A stretch of 64,000 nucleotides of DNA, taken from an uncultured Pseudomonadales bacterium. GTDB lineage: Bacteria; Pseudomonadota; Gammaproteobacteria; Pseudomonadales; Pseudohongiellaceae. Under the pieces are notes generated by a model. It made no database searches. It worked only from the letters and a program-made list of their open reading frames with translations, and was not told where the DNA came from. Location: NCBI GenBank assembly GCA_949372635.1, contig CASIAB010000005.1, forward strand, positions 186,001 through 250,000, read 5' to 3'. Numbering within the stretch: the first letter of the stretch is position 1; every line of letters starts with the position of its first letter. Of the stretch, positions 9,648 through 19,511 are shown in pieces. The position numbers and the translations under genes were made by a program.

Positions 9648-10334
9648 TTAAGTATAGTCCAATTGTTCTTTGACGTAGTTTGGTCGCAGCGCTGCGGCTT
9701 CGACGCCTTCCGAGCAGTTAAAGCGTAGTAACGCTAACCTTACTACTAGCTGATTATCTATCACTGGTGTTTGGGGCTGAGCAGCTGCTGTACATCCCAG
9801 ATGTTGCAGTATCTCACCCTGTCTTTCCCAGCCGCTGCCGGCGAGGCTCCAACTAGACCCTGCGAAATTCTCAGGCAGCGCGTCGAGGTCTTCAATCAGC
9901 GCTACCTGTTCCCTGCCAACTAACTCTACACCTTGCCGGACAGAGCATTGATAGGCTGCAAAATAGAGTTCACCTTCTCTGGCCTTTTCACTTACTAGCA
10001 CTTTATCAAAAGGGCTCTCCGAAACCGTCGCTATTGCCGACAATGCGAGCGATGAGAGCGGCACAGCTGGGATTGCAGCACTCAAGCTAAGCCCTTGAGC
10101 CACCCCTATACCTATCCTCACGCCAGTAAACGAGCCAGGACCCGCAACTACCGCGATTAAGTCAATATCGCCAAGCTGAATCTTCGCATCAAGCAGTAAC
10201 TCAGAAATCATGGGGAGCACACGCTGAGCCGATTGCCGCTGGCCCGTACTCACGCGTTCCAGCAAGACATGTCCAAACAGCAGCGCGACAGCACAATTGG
10301 TAGACGACGTATCTATTGTTAGTATTGTATGCAT
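9648..10334 (-). CDS. tsaB: tRNA N6-threonylcarbamoyladenosine synthesis protein TsaB
   Basis: Non-catalytic partner of TsaD, needed with TsaC and TsaE for the t6A37 modification in ANN-decoding tRNAs. 228 residues; ILTIDTSSTNCAVALL at the start and AGPGSFTGVRIGIGVAQGL are the family's ASKHA signatures. Downstream of the H1-like gene but separated from it by a strong terminator, and 37 bases before uppP. Confidence 0.95.
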   Translation of the reverse strand: MHTILTIDTSSTNCAVALLFGHVLLERVSTGQRQSAQRVLPMISELLLDAKIQLGDIDLIAVVAGPGSFTGVRIGIGVAQGLSLSAAIPAVPLSSLALSAIATVSESPFDKVLVSEKAREGELYFAAYQCSVRQGVELVGREQVALIEDLDALPENFAGSSWSLAGSGWERQGEILQHLGCTAAAQPQTPVIDNQLVVRLALLRFNCSEGVEAAALRPNYVKEQLDYT

Positions 10335-10387
10335 TTTAAATTCAGTACAGTCTAGGCTCTCAGCGTTATATTAAGACGCTTCAATAG

Positions 10388-10425
10388 AAAAAATCCCTGC
10401 TGGTACTTACCAACAGAGATTTTTT
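10388..10425 (-). terminator. Rho-independent terminator after the H1-like gene
   Basis: Long stem-loop: AAAAAATCCCTGCTGGTA pairs with TACCAACAGAGATTTTTT with two mismatches, ending in a run of T in the minus reading direction. It separates the H1-like gene from tsaB. Confidence 0.85.
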
Positions 10426-10512
10426 ACAAGCTTTGAGTATCCATCCACCGACAACGAGCGGACACGCAGGCGGCGGATGTACTGGCTAAAGTCACTCAAT
10501 CCAGCTTAGACC

Positions 10513-11955
10513 CTACCTCTTCTTCCGGGCTGTTTTCTTACGAGCCGGCACTTTCTTTTTTACCGACTTCTTCTTTACTGCCTTACGCTTAACAGCCTTT
10601 TTCTTGGCTACTTTTTTCTTAGCAACCCTCTTCTTGGCTACTTTTTTCTTGGCAACCCTCTTCTTGGCTACCTTCTTCTTGGCTACCTTCTTCTTGGCTA
10701 CCTTCTTCTTGGCTACCTTCTTCTTGGCTACCTTCTTCTTAGCAACCTTCTTCTTGGCTACCTTCTTCTTGGCTACCTTCTTCTTGGCTACCTTCTTCTT
10801 AGCAACCTTCTTCTTGGCTACTTTTTTCTTAGCAACCTTCTTCTTGGCTACTTTCTTCTTTGAAGGCGCCTTACGCTTGGCTACTTTACGTTTAGCAGCC
10901 TTCTTAGCGGCCGATCTACGCTTTACAGCCTTCTTCTTCGCCTTCTTCTTCACAGCTTTTTTACGAGCTGGGGCTTTCTTTTTCGCTACTTTTTTCTTGG
11001 CCTTCTTCTTTACAGCTTTTTTACGAGCCGGAGCCTTCTTCTTGGCTACCTTCTTCTTGGCTACCTTCTTCTTGGCTACCTTCTTCTTGGCTACCTTCTT
11101 CTTGGCTACCTTCTTCTTGGCTACCTTCTTCTTGGCTACCTTCTTCTTGGCTACCTTCTTCTTGGCTACCTTCTTCTTGGCTACCTTCTTCTTGGCTACC
11201 TTCTTCTTGGCTACCTTCTTCTTGGCTACCTTCTTCTTGGCTACCTTCTTTTTAGCAGCGGGTTTACGCTTAGCAACTTTCTTAGGAGAGGCTTTCTTCG
11301 CTGCCGAGCGGCTCTTTACTGCTTTCTTCTTGGCTTTTTTCTTTGTTGCCTTCTTTTTCGCTACTTTCTTCTTAGCAGGCTTTTTCTTTCCGGCCTTACG
11401 AGCTGCTGCTTTAGCTTTAGCTGCGGCTCTCTTCGCTGCAGCCTTTTCATTCTTAGCCGCCCTTGCTGCGGCTTTTCTAGCTGCCGCGGCATCTCTACGC
11501 GCCTTCTTAGCTGCTACTTTCGCTTTAGCCTTTGCTTGCTTAGCCTTAAAGCTAGCGGTAAACGCCTTTACTGCCTTCTTAAGATCAGATTCAGCTTTAG
11601 CTGCTGCTGCGGCCTTAGCGGCTGCTACCTTTGCTGCAGCCTCAGCGGCTCTAGCTCTAGCTTTTGCTATTTTGATTCTCGCGTTTGTAGCAGCTACTGA
11701 TGCAGACGCTTTCTTTACTGCGCCTTGAGCTGACTTAGCAGCTTTTTTGCTCGCTGCTGTTTTAGTTCTTGCCGCAGTCTTCTTAGCAGCGACAGCTTTC
11801 TTTCTTGCTGCTGTTACCTTCTTTACTGCTGCTTTAGATGCTTTTTCAAGTTTCGCTACTGCGGCATTTGATTTAGACAACGCCGGGCTGCTGACTTTCT
11901 TAACCACTGACTTTCTCTTCGCTGGTTTTCTCTTTTTTGCCTTAACTTTAGCCAT
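10513..11955 (-). CDS. Histone H1-like, AlgP-like lysine/alanine-rich repeat protein
   Basis: 480 residues made almost only of Lys, Ala, Val and Arg, with no acidic patch, so very basic. Layout: N-terminus [18 protein letters not shown]; Ala/Lys-rich helical region to about residue 190; then two KKKVA repeat blocks separated by [13 protein letters not shown] and [12 protein letters not shown] linkers. Such proteins resemble eukaryotic H1 tails and Pseudomonas AlgP, and bind DNA without sequence specificity; a nucleoid role here is inference. The exact length is unstable because of the 15-base repeats. It has its own terminator and a 619-base upstream gap, so it is probably a single-gene unit. 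Confidence 0.9.
   Translation of the reverse strand: MAKVKAKKRKPAKRKSVVKKVSSPALSKSNAAVAKLEKASKAAVKKVTAARKKAVAAKKTAARTKTAASKKAAKSAQGAVKKASASVAATNARIKIAKARARAAEAAAKVAAAKAAAAAKAESDLKKAVKAFTASFKAKQAKAKAKVAAKKARRDAAAARKAAARAAKNEKAAAKRAAAKAKAAARKAGKKKPAKKKVAKKKATKKKAKKKAVKSRSAAKKASPKKVAKRKPAAKKKVAKKKVAKKKVAKKKVAKKKVAKKKVAKKKVAKKKVAKKKVAKKKVAKKKVAKKKVAKKKVAKKKVAKKKAPARKKAVKKKAKKKVAKKKAPARKKAVKKKAKKKAVKRRSAAKKAAKRKVAKRKAPSKKKVAKKKVAKKKVAKKKVAKKKVAKKKVAKKKVAKKKVAKKKVAKKKVAKKKVAKKKVAKKKVAKKRVAKKKVAKKRVAKKKVAKKKAVKRKAVKKKSVKKKVPARKKTARKKR
10606..10860. repeat. 15-base tandem array A (about 17 degenerate units)
   Basis: Seventeen 15-base units coding for KKKVA (a few KKRVA) on the minus strand, with third-base variation (GGCTACC versus AGCAACC). 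Older or more diverged than array B. In-frame length change is expected between strains. Confidence 0.9.
11041..11250. repeat. 15-base tandem array B (14 identical units)
   Basis: CTTGGCTACCTTCTT is repeated 14 times without a change over 210 bases, coding for 14 consecutive KKKVA units. Perfect identity suggests recent expansion or gene conversion, and it is a likely site of assembly collapse. Confidence 0.95.
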
Positions 11956-12574
11956 ACTCGTTTCTCTCCTAGGTTATGAATCGTGCCCGCTTAAGTTGAA
12001 GAATTTTAACCACTGCTTGCCGGCAACATATCACATAAATAATCTGGCTTACAGTAAACTCTCTCTGCAAAAAACCGTTACATAAAAATTCTTTTAAACA
12101 GTCCATGCATAATCGCCACTTTTAAGTGGTAACAATCTATGTTTCGCTAGCTATAGTGAAAACTTTAAGGAAAAATGATGAAAAATTGAACACACAACTA
12201 AAAGCACGGGCATAAAATGAGCAATTTGTTTGCCAACTTTTATTGTCTTCGTTTGTAAAGCCTTATAATTGGCCAAACATTGATCAAACTCTGTATTTAA
12301 TGACGGCGTCATTTCCTTAACAACATGAATGACAAACGCATTGAAAACCAAAAATAAATTACTAAAGAGAAGCTACTGCAGTTGTTACAGCACCTACTGT
12401 GAAGTGCTTAACTGGAATACAAAGAAGGAGATGCTCGGCTAAGCATGTAAATTGGTCGCAAGAATACATTGTATTCGATAATGTTATGAGTAAATCATTG
12501 TTTCTAGAAAGCAAAAATCAGGCTATAGCCTGGTTTTTTCATGTATCGGTCGGGCGCTGTCTGCGCGCAAAACA
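11956..12574. other. Intergenic region upstream of the H1-like gene (619 bases)
   Basis: AT-rich. It must contain the H1-like gene promoter (minus strand, near 11990-12100) and, at its right end, the adk terminator. A 66-codon minus-strand frame at 12151-12351 has a poorly placed ribosome site and no family I recognise, so I do not call it. No tRNA or known RNA fold was recognised. Confidence 0.5.
12512..12539 (-). terminator. Bidirectional terminator after adk
   Basis: AAAAATCAGGC, loop TATA, GCCTGGTTTTTT: a symmetric stem with A and T runs on both sides, 36 bases beyond the adk stop. Confidence 0.85.
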
Positions 12575-13225
<651 letters not shown>

Positions 13226-13263
13226 TTACTCCCGTGATCTAGTTCTAGTTCAATCTTGACACC

Positions 13264-14130
13264 TTAAAGGCCAGTTTTTTTCGCCTGTCCCCAAAGCGCA
13301 TCCAATTCTTCTAATTTTGCGTCTTTAAACACTGTACCCTGCTTGTAGAGGGCGGCCTCTATCCACTTAAAACGTGTCTCAAAGCGCCGATTTGTAGACC
13401 TGAGCGCTACTTCGGGCTCTATCTTACTATGCCGCGCCAAATTTATGGTCGCGAACAATACGTCGCCTAGCTCATCACTCATTCTCTCAAGATCGCCGCT
13501 AGCCAAAGCTTCCTCAAATTCCACTACTTCCTCTTTTAGCTTTTCGAGGACAGGAGCTACTTCAGCCCAATCGAACCCTACCTGTGCGGCTCGCTTTTGA
13601 AGCTTACGTGCTCGCTCCATTGCAGGCAATGCCCTCGGCACGTCATCCAAGATACTCTCGACTCCCTGCACTGCCTGTTTGCCACCTTTCTTGCGCTTTT
13701 CTTCCCGCTCAATCTCTTTAATCGCTTCCCAATTGACTACCACCTGCTGCGCATCTATTTCTTGTGAAATTCCAAATTGCTCTACATCACCACCGGGAAA
13801 AACATGTGGGTGTCGCCTTATTAATTTATCGGTTATGGCAGTAGCAATGTCTTGAAAATCGAAGGCACCCTGCTCCTTCGCAATCTGTGCATAGAAGATG
13901 ACTTGAAACAACAGATCTCCCAATTCATCTTCAAGCTCTACCAGATCATTGTTCTCGATAGCGTCTGCAACTTCATAAACCTCTTCAAGAGTGTAGGGTA
14001 ATAGCGACTTGATGGTCTGCTCCAAGTCCCAAGGGCAGCCATGTTGCTTATCGCGCAGCATCGTCATGATCGCAATCAATCGATCGATCGCCGTCAGCGC
14101 TTCTAAGCCACTATCATTTCCTGTATTCAA
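13264..14130 (-). CDS. mazG: Nucleoside triphosphate pyrophosphohydrolase MazG
   Basis: Hydrolyses NTPs to NMP and PPi, cleaning up aberrant nucleotides and affecting ppGpp levels. 288 residues with two tandem MazG domains: CPWDLEQTIKSLLPYTLEE with ELEDELGDLLFQ in the first, and EEVVEFEEAL with MSDELGDVLFA in the second. The ExxE/D metal pairs are visible in each. In Pseudomonas relA lies between rlmD and mazG; here rlmD is directly upstream (75-base gap), so relA is absent from this position. Confidence 0.94.
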   Translation of the reverse strand: MNTGNDSGLEALTAIDRLIAIMTMLRDKQHGCPWDLEQTIKSLLPYTLEEVYEVADAIENNDLVELEDELGDLLFQVIFYAQIAKEQGAFDFQDIATAITDKLIRRHPHVFPGGDVEQFGISQEIDAQQVVVNWEAIKEIEREEKRKKGGKQAVQGVESILDDVPRALPAMERARKLQKRAAQVGFDWAEVAPVLEKLKEEVVEFEEALASGDLERMSDELGDVLFATINLARHSKIEPEVALRSTNRRFETRFKWIEAALYKQGTVFKDAKLEELDALWGQAKKTGL

Positions 14131-14205
14131 CTATCACTACCTCCGATACATCGCACTCTGTTCAATTACTGCTCTATTTGGGTGTTGTTACAGTTTGATG
14201 TTATG

Positions 14206-15615
14206 TTATTTCTGCAACCGTCTTCCTGCATCGAATACTGCCATCGATTCTACATGCGTGGTATGAGGAAACATATCCATCACCCCAGTCGCTCGTAATT
14301 TATAACCCGCGCTAATCAACTCTGCTGTATCCCTCGCTAGGGTTGCTGGGTTACAAGATACGTATACAATAATCTTCGCTCCTAGTTTTGCTATTTCCGG
14401 AATTATCTCGATGGCGCCAGATCTCGGCGGGTCTAAGATTATTTTACTGTACTGTGCAGTAGCCCAATCCTCTGATTCGATTGACTTAAACAAATCAGCT
14501 GCGTGAAACTCGACGTTGTCTAATCCATTAAGGGATGCGTTCTCTGACCCACGCAACACCATCTCTTGGCTCCCTTCTACCCCGACAACTTTCTCAGCAC
14601 GACGCGCGCTAGCCAAGGTAAAGTTACCTAGACCACAAAACAGATCCAGCACCGTATCTTCTTCACTCAATTCGAGTAACGATAATGCCTGGCTGATAAT
14701 CTTTCGATTGATACCCGCATTAATTTGCGTGAAGTCCATGGGGTGAAAATTTAGCTGCAAATCAAACTCTGGTAGAAAGTATTGCAAACGCTCTACTGAA
14801 TCGGTTGGGAATATCTTGTATACAGTGTCATTCCCGCCTGGTTGCAGGTAAAGCTGAATACCGTGCTCTTGTGAAAACTGAACTAGGCTTTGCGTATCGG
14901 ATTCGCAGAGCGGCTGCAGATGGCGAAAGACTAATGCGACTTGGAGTTTAGAGTCGCTGGATGCGCTCCGGGCAGCATCTTCACTGTTTAACAATTCCTC
15001 ACCAACAGCCACTTCTATCTGCGGGATATTTAGGGCGCCCTGCAATTGTGTAATCAGGCTACGTAGCGGACGAATCAAGACAGCCACTTCTTCTACGAGC
15101 ACCTTACAGTCATCCATATCGGCAATGAAGCTGCTGTATTTTTCTCTGAAGCCTACGAGCGCACCGCCCTTTTTAGTGACTACGCGGACCGCAAGCCTTG
15201 CCTTACGGCGGTAGAATTGAGTAGCATCTAGTAATTTTGGCAGCAGCTCAATTTTATCCACGGACTGGCCGGTGGCATGCTGCATCTGCTCGAGTAGTAC
15301 CGATTGCTTGAGCTCAATCTGGGAATCGCTATCCATATGCTGCAGTGAACAGCCGCCGCATAGGCCCGCGAACTCGCAAGGGGGAGCTACCCGAATCAAA
15401 GATGCATTAAGCACCTCGATAGTTTTCAATTCATCGAATCGACCACGGCGCCTGACATAGACGGCCGACACCTGCTCACCCGCAAGCGCGCCATCTACAA
15501 AGGCCACCTTCCCGTCAAGATGTGCGATTCCACGTCCCTCATGACTCAGTGATTCGATCTCAAAGCTAACCGGCTCGGTTGGAAGCTTGCCGCGTCCATG
15601 TCTACGTCTACTCAT
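14206..15615 (-). CDS. rlmD: 23S rRNA (uracil-1939-C5)-methyltransferase RlmD
   Basis: Iron-sulfur SAM enzyme methylating U1939 of 23S rRNA. The start ATG at 15615 gives MSRRRHGRGKLP; 21 residues of open frame before it are not conserved. 469 residues. Order: TRAM domain (VSFEIESLSHEGRGIAHLDG), 4Fe-4S cysteines CEFAGLCGGC plus DDCKVL, then the methyltransferase with DLFCGLGNFTL, LDPPRSGA and the catalytic VSCNPATLARD. Co-oriented with cysM upstream and mazG downstream. Confidence 0.95.
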   Translation of the reverse strand: MSRRRHGRGKLPTEPVSFEIESLSHEGRGIAHLDGKVAFVDGALAGEQVSAVYVRRRGRFDELKTIEVLNASLIRVAPPCEFAGLCGGCSLQHMDSDSQIELKQSVLLEQMQHATGQSVDKIELLPKLLDATQFYRRKARLAVRVVTKKGGALVGFREKYSSFIADMDDCKVLVEEVAVLIRPLRSLITQLQGALNIPQIEVAVGEELLNSEDAARSASSDSKLQVALVFRHLQPLCESDTQSLVQFSQEHGIQLYLQPGGNDTVYKIFPTDSVERLQYFLPEFDLQLNFHPMDFTQINAGINRKIISQALSLLELSEEDTVLDLFCGLGNFTLASARRAEKVVGVEGSQEMVLRGSENASLNGLDNVEFHAADLFKSIESEDWATAQYSKIILDPPRSGAIEIIPEIAKLGAKIIVYVSCNPATLARDTAELISAGYKLRATGVMDMFPHTTHVESMAVFDAGRRLQK

Positions 15616-15721
15616 ATTTAATTTATTGCTAACTCGGTAGGTGATGTGGCGGCCTGAAGAAATCGGCTGGTGCCACATACATAGTTAAATGATGATAGTT
15701 AAATAATAGTCTATTGGTTAG

Positions 15722-16618
15722 TCAGATACGGTTATTGAAAACACCCGTGGAAAGATAGCGGTCACCACGGTCACAGACTATCGCCACTATGGTAGCGTTA
15801 GCCACTTCCTTAGAAAGCTGCAGTGCTGCATAGATCGAGCCGCCGGACGAAACGCCACAAAAAATACCCTCGGCTTTAGCCATCTCTTTCATTGTGTGTT
15901 CCGCTTCGACCTGCCCAACATCTAAAACGCGATCAACACGATTGCGATCGAATATGGTAGGAAGATATTCTGCGGGCCAACGACGAATGCCGGGAATACG
16001 AGATCCATCTTTCGGTTGCAGCCCAATGATTTCGACTTCTGGATTCTGTTCCTTCAGATAGCGTGAGACGCCCATGATTGTGCCCGTCGTTCCCATGGAG
16101 CAAACGAAGTGGGTTACCTCGCCTTTCGTATCCCGCCAAATTTCTGGGCCTGTGTGGACATAGTGCGCGTTGGGGTTGTCCTGATTAGCAAACTGATCCA
16201 GCACCTTGCCTTCGCCTGCAGCATACATACGCGCTGCTAGATCGCGGGCACCTTCCATGCCCTCTTTCTCGCTCACGCTAATGAGCTCTGCTCCGTAGGC
16301 TGTCATCGATGCTTTACGCTCATCACTACTATTCTCGGGCATGATTAAGATCATTCGATATCCCATAACGGCGGCGACCATAGCTAGCGCGATACCGGTG
16401 TTGCCGCTAGTAGCCTCTATTAGAACATCACCAGGCTTGATCTCGCCCCGAAGTTCTGCCTGCCTGATCATGCTGAGCGCCGGCCTATCCTTTACCGAAC
16501 CGGCTGGATTATTGCCCTCCAGCTTTGCCAAAATTGTATTGCTAGTATCACCGGGTAGACGCTGAAGCTGAACCAATGGCGTGTTGCCAATTTGTGACTG
16601 AATAGTTTGATAAGACAT
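15722..16618 (-). CDS. cysM: Cysteine synthase B
   Basis: PLP enzyme making cysteine from O-acetylserine and sulfide or thiosulfate. 298 residues, CysM size. PLP Lys in NNPAGSVKDRPA, phosphate loop EATSGNTGIAL, and GVSSGGS near the end. CysM rather than CysK is suggested by the length and the RRWPAEYLPTIFD region. The ATG at 16618 (MSYQTIQSQIGNTPL) fits homologues better than the longer frame. The cysM-rlmD pair is the Pseudomonas order. Confidence 0.93.
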   Translation of the reverse strand: MSYQTIQSQIGNTPLVQLQRLPGDTSNTILAKLEGNNPAGSVKDRPALSMIRQAELRGEIKPGDVLIEATSGNTGIALAMVAAVMGYRMILIMPENSSDERKASMTAYGAELISVSEKEGMEGARDLAARMYAAGEGKVLDQFANQDNPNAHYVHTGPEIWRDTKGEVTHFVCSMGTTGTIMGVSRYLKEQNPEVEIIGLQPKDGSRIPGIRRWPAEYLPTIFDRNRVDRVLDVGQVEAEHTMKEMAKAEGIFCGVSSGGSIYAALQLSKEVANATIVAIVCDRGDRYLSTGVFNNRI

Positions 16619-16752
16619 GAGTGAGTAGCCAGCAGCGAGTTGAAGAAGGAACAGCAAAGCGCAAAATTCTACACGGAAAGCGCAGCCGGCGAAAGCTGGC
16701 GAGTGATCTGAAATTGCGAGCTCAAGCCCGTGCGAGAGACAGCGGGCCTCGA

Positions 16753-17463
16753 CTACTTCGCAAATAGACTGCGGCTGTGCAGAGGCTTACCACCAAGATG
16801 CGCAGCCAGTGCTGTTCTTAACAGGCGCTTGGCTGCTTTGACTACTTCATTATCCGTCAGGTCATGCTCGCGCAAGGAGACTATATGCGATCCTAGATAG
16901 GCCTTACTGCTATTATGCTGACCGTCATCAGCTAGAACTTGGAAGCCAATGTCCGGCGTAAATCGGTAACTTCGCTCCACGTCAATTGGCTCGTGGGTGT
17001 GACAGTCCGAATCTAGATTGATCCCATAGCCTAACTCACTGAGCAGGCACAACTCGAACTGACGCAGTAAAAGCTGTATGGCCGAATCTCCTTGTAGCGC
17101 TGCTATCGTATCCTGATAGGCGAGATAGAGCTGTTTGTGTTCAACGTGATTCATTAGTAATCGCGCCAACAGCTCGTTGATATACATGCCGCTGAACAAG
17201 CGCTGTCCTTCTAGCCTCAGCGCACCCAGACTGCTCTCTAAGCCGGTTAGGGTTTTCAGCTCACCACGACCCGAGAGCGAAACTAGTAGCGGCTGAAAAA
17301 GCTGCAGAAGTGAACGGTGTTTTGACTTTGCGCTGCGAGCGCCCTTGGCAACAGCGCGCACGCGCCCGTAGTCCATGGTAAAGAAGTCGACTAGTAGGCT
17401 TGTATTCTGAAAAGGCTGGCTATGCAATACGTAAGCCGGCTGTAGTGCAACTCTCGAATCCAT
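16753..17463 (-). CDS. recO: DNA repair protein RecO
   Basis: Recombination mediator that anneals ssDNA and loads RecA with RecR. 236 residues. N-terminal OB fold (QPAYVLHSQPFQNTSLLVDFFT, DYGRVRAVAKGARSAKSK) followed by the helical domain (QLLLRQFELCLLSELGYG). Zinc Cys residues of some RecO proteins are not all present, as in E. coli. Follows era by 113 bases in the rnc-era-recO order. Confidence 0.93.
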   Translation of the reverse strand: MDSRVALQPAYVLHSQPFQNTSLLVDFFTMDYGRVRAVAKGARSAKSKHRSLLQLFQPLLVSLSGRGELKTLTGLESSLGALRLEGQRLFSGMYINELLARLLMNHVEHKQLYLAYQDTIAALQGDSAIQLLLRQFELCLLSELGYGINLDSDCHTHEPIDVERSYRFTPDIGFQVLADDGQHNSSKAYLGSHIVSLREHDLTDNEVVKAAKRLLRTALAAHLGGKPLHSRSLFAK

Positions 17464-17576
17464 GATCGTCTCGATCGCCCTCTATTCGATACTAAAAAGT
17501 CATTTGGCTTGCTTTAAGCGCACTAGAATAGCCCTTACCGGACAATTGTTGCACATCCCTGTTCAACACCATCGAG

Positions 17577-18494
17577 CTACCTATCTACATAACCAAGGCT
17601 CTGCAACGCTCTTTCGTCGTCAGCCCATCCAGATTTTACTTTTACCCAAAGATTCAGCATGACTTTGCTATCAAATGCCGTCTCCATATCTTCTCGGGCA
17701 GAACTGCCGATCTGTTTTAGCCGATCGCCATCCTTGCCAATCACAATTCTTTTCTGTCCCTTATTGTCCACCAAAATTAATCCGTGAATATGTAATACTG
17801 ATCTAGCAGTCTCAAATTTTTCGATCTCTACAGTGACTTCATAAGGCAATTCATCGCCCAGTTGCCGCGTGGCCTTTTCGCGAATCAATTCGGCGGCGAG
17901 GAACCTAGAGCTTCTGTCGGTTACCTGATCTTCAGGGAAGAGAAACGGCGCCTTGGGTAGTAGTGCCTTCACCAGTTTATCGATGATGTCTAGGTTGTGG
18001 CCACCAAGGGCGGACACGGGAACTATTTCAGTAAACTCCCGCTTCCCCCTCAACTTCGCGATATGCGGTAACAACTCTGTCTTGTCCTGCACTAGATCGA
18101 TCTTATTGATAACCAATAATACTGGCACATTCGCATAAGTTAGCGCATCTAATACATATTGATCCGCTTCATTCCAGATGAAGCGCTCGACAACGAATAA
18201 CACCACATCAACATCTTTAATTACGTTGAGCACGGTGTCGTTCATAACCTTATTCAGCGCCTTGCTGTATTTATTATTCAGCCCTGGCGTATCAACGAAT
18301 AGACACTGATGATGTTCATCACTGTTTATTCCCATAATTCTATGACGCGTAGTCTGAGGTTTGCGCGATGTGATACTGATTTTTTGATGCAGCAGATGAT
18401 TCAGCAGCGTCGATTTACCCACATTGGGACGGCCCACTATAGCGATGTATCCACAGCGACTGGACGGCGTAGCTTGTTCAATAGATTTGTTCAT
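17577..18494 (-). CDS. era: GTPase Era
   Basis: Essential GTPase for 16S rRNA processing and 30S assembly, linked to cell cycle. 305 residues. G1 GRPNVGKST, G3 DTPGL, G4 NKIDL, and a C-terminal KH domain (KGQKRIVIGKDGDRLKQIG). The ATG overlaps the rnc stop (ATGA), so rnc and era are coupled as in most gammaproteobacteria. Confidence 0.97.
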   Translation of the reverse strand: MNKSIEQATPSSRCGYIAIVGRPNVGKSTLLNHLLHQKISITSRKPQTTRHRIMGINSDEHHQCLFVDTPGLNNKYSKALNKVMNDTVLNVIKDVDVVLFVVERFIWNEADQYVLDALTYANVPVLLVINKIDLVQDKTELLPHIAKLRGKREFTEIVPVSALGGHNLDIIDKLVKALLPKAPFLFPEDQVTDRSSRFLAAELIREKATRQLGDELPYEVTVEIEKFETARSVLHIHGLILVDNKGQKRIVIGKDGDRLKQIGSSAREDMETAFDSKVMLNLWVKVKSGWADDERALQSLGYVDR

Positions 18495-19180
18495 GCCTTG
18501 TTTGCTGTCGCCTCTATCGCATCCAAAATTTTCATTGCAGCCTGCTGCTCTGCATCACGTTTGCTGGTACCGGAACCAGCAGACTTTGCACCTAATGATT
18601 CCAGTCTGCAGCTAACATGAAATACCTGTTCGTGCGCAGCGCCAGTAATTTCTACCACTTCGTATTTGGGTAAATTCTTTCCCTGAGCCTGCAGAAATTC
18701 CTGCAGACGAGTCTTCGCATCTTTACGCTCAGTCGTGGCTGTATCGATCGCTAGTTTACTCTCACTGATCTTTTTTACGAATGTTGTGCAGGCGTCTATC
18801 CCCCCATCTAGGTAGATTGCCGCTATTAGAGCTTCGACTGTATCAGCAAGAATAGAGTCTCTCTCGTTACCGCCGCTATTTGCCTCGCCAGTTCCTAGTT
18901 GAAGATACGCGCCAATTCCGAGACTTCTGGCAGCTGTGGCCAGTGCGTTCTTGTTGACTAGGGCTGAACGCATTCTACTGAGCTCACCTTCAGTTGCTTG
19001 AGGGTTTAACTTGAACAGCGTTTCTGCAACGATGAATCCTAGGAGAGAGTCTCCTAAGAATTCAAGGCGCTCATTGTGCTCTGCATTCGCACTGCAATGG
19101 GTTAGCGCTAGCTGCGCCAGGTCCGGATTAGAGAATTGGTAGGCTAAAGACTTCTGAAGATTATCTAGTTTATTGACCAT
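18491..19180 (-). CDS. rnc: Ribonuclease III
   Basis: Cuts double-stranded RNA in rRNA and mRNA processing. 229 residues. Signature HNERLEFLGDSLLGF with the catalytic Glu and Asp, second metal site DTVEALIAAIYLDGG, and a C-terminal dsRNA-binding domain (KTRLQEFLQAQGKNLPKYEV). Starts directly after the stop of the short upstream gene. Confidence 0.97.
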   Translation of the reverse strand: MVNKLDNLQKSLAYQFSNPDLAQLALTHCSANAEHNERLEFLGDSLLGFIVAETLFKLNPQATEGELSRMRSALVNKNALATAARSLGIGAYLQLGTGEANSGGNERDSILADTVEALIAAIYLDGGIDACTTFVKKISESKLAIDTATTERKDAKTRLQEFLQAQGKNLPKYEVVEITGAAHEQVFHVSCRLESLGAKSAGSGTSKRDAEQQAAMKILDAIEATANKA

Positions 19181-19387
19181 CTATTGCAAAACAGTATCGA
19201 ATTTCGCCACAACATTGAGACTCTCTGCCAATTCAACACGGCGCTCATAGGCAATTATAGTAATGGCTTGATCAATTTCCTTACGCATAGTAACAGAGGA
19301 CAGGCCGAATTCGATTACATTATTGATACGCAAAGTATTAGAGACGCCCGCCTGTTCTCTTAAGCTTTTTAGTTGTATTTGTTCCAT
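19181..19387 (-). CDS. Shortened DUF4845-type protein without its membrane anchor
   Basis: 68 residues at the lepB-rnc position where Pseudomonas relatives carry a roughly 120-residue DUF4845 protein with an N-terminal transmembrane helix. The C-terminal half (AITIIAYERRVELAESLNVVAKFD) has the same length and pattern as that family's ending, a beta pair with a YExR and FD. The first 50 or so residues, including the helix, are missing: all three frames of the 124 bases before the ATG contain stops and no hydrophobic stretch. The stop touches the rnc ATG. It may be a remnant kept for coupling, or a truly short soluble protein. The family assignment is by my own comparison. Confidence 0.6.
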   Translation of the reverse strand: MEQIQLKSLREQAGVSNTLRINNVIEFGLSSVTMRKEIDQAITIIAYERRVELAESLNVVAKFDTVLQ

Positions 19388-19511
19388 AATCTCACAAGCA
19401 GGAAAGTTGCTTTATTGAATATTGAAAATTTATTCGTGTGGCTGCAAATTACCAGTCTGCCAAGGCTAAGGAGTTGAATCGGTTAAATCCAAAACAGCTG
19501 TCACAGAAATG

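Noticed and set aside
10606-11250. Possible CRISPR array
   Set aside because: The 15-base units are contiguous without spacers and are coding; no cas genes nearby.
10604-11728. A 374-codon plus-strand frame full of FLATF repeats, opposite the H1-like gene
   Set aside because: It is the antisense reading of the 15-base repeats; the minus-strand product has a normal start, stop and terminator, and the plus-strand peptide has no family or ribosome site.
12151-12351. A 66-codon minus-strand frame upstream of the H1-like gene
   Set aside because: AAGGA sits almost on top of the internal ATG, the product resembles nothing I know, and the composition is that of the AT-rich spacer.
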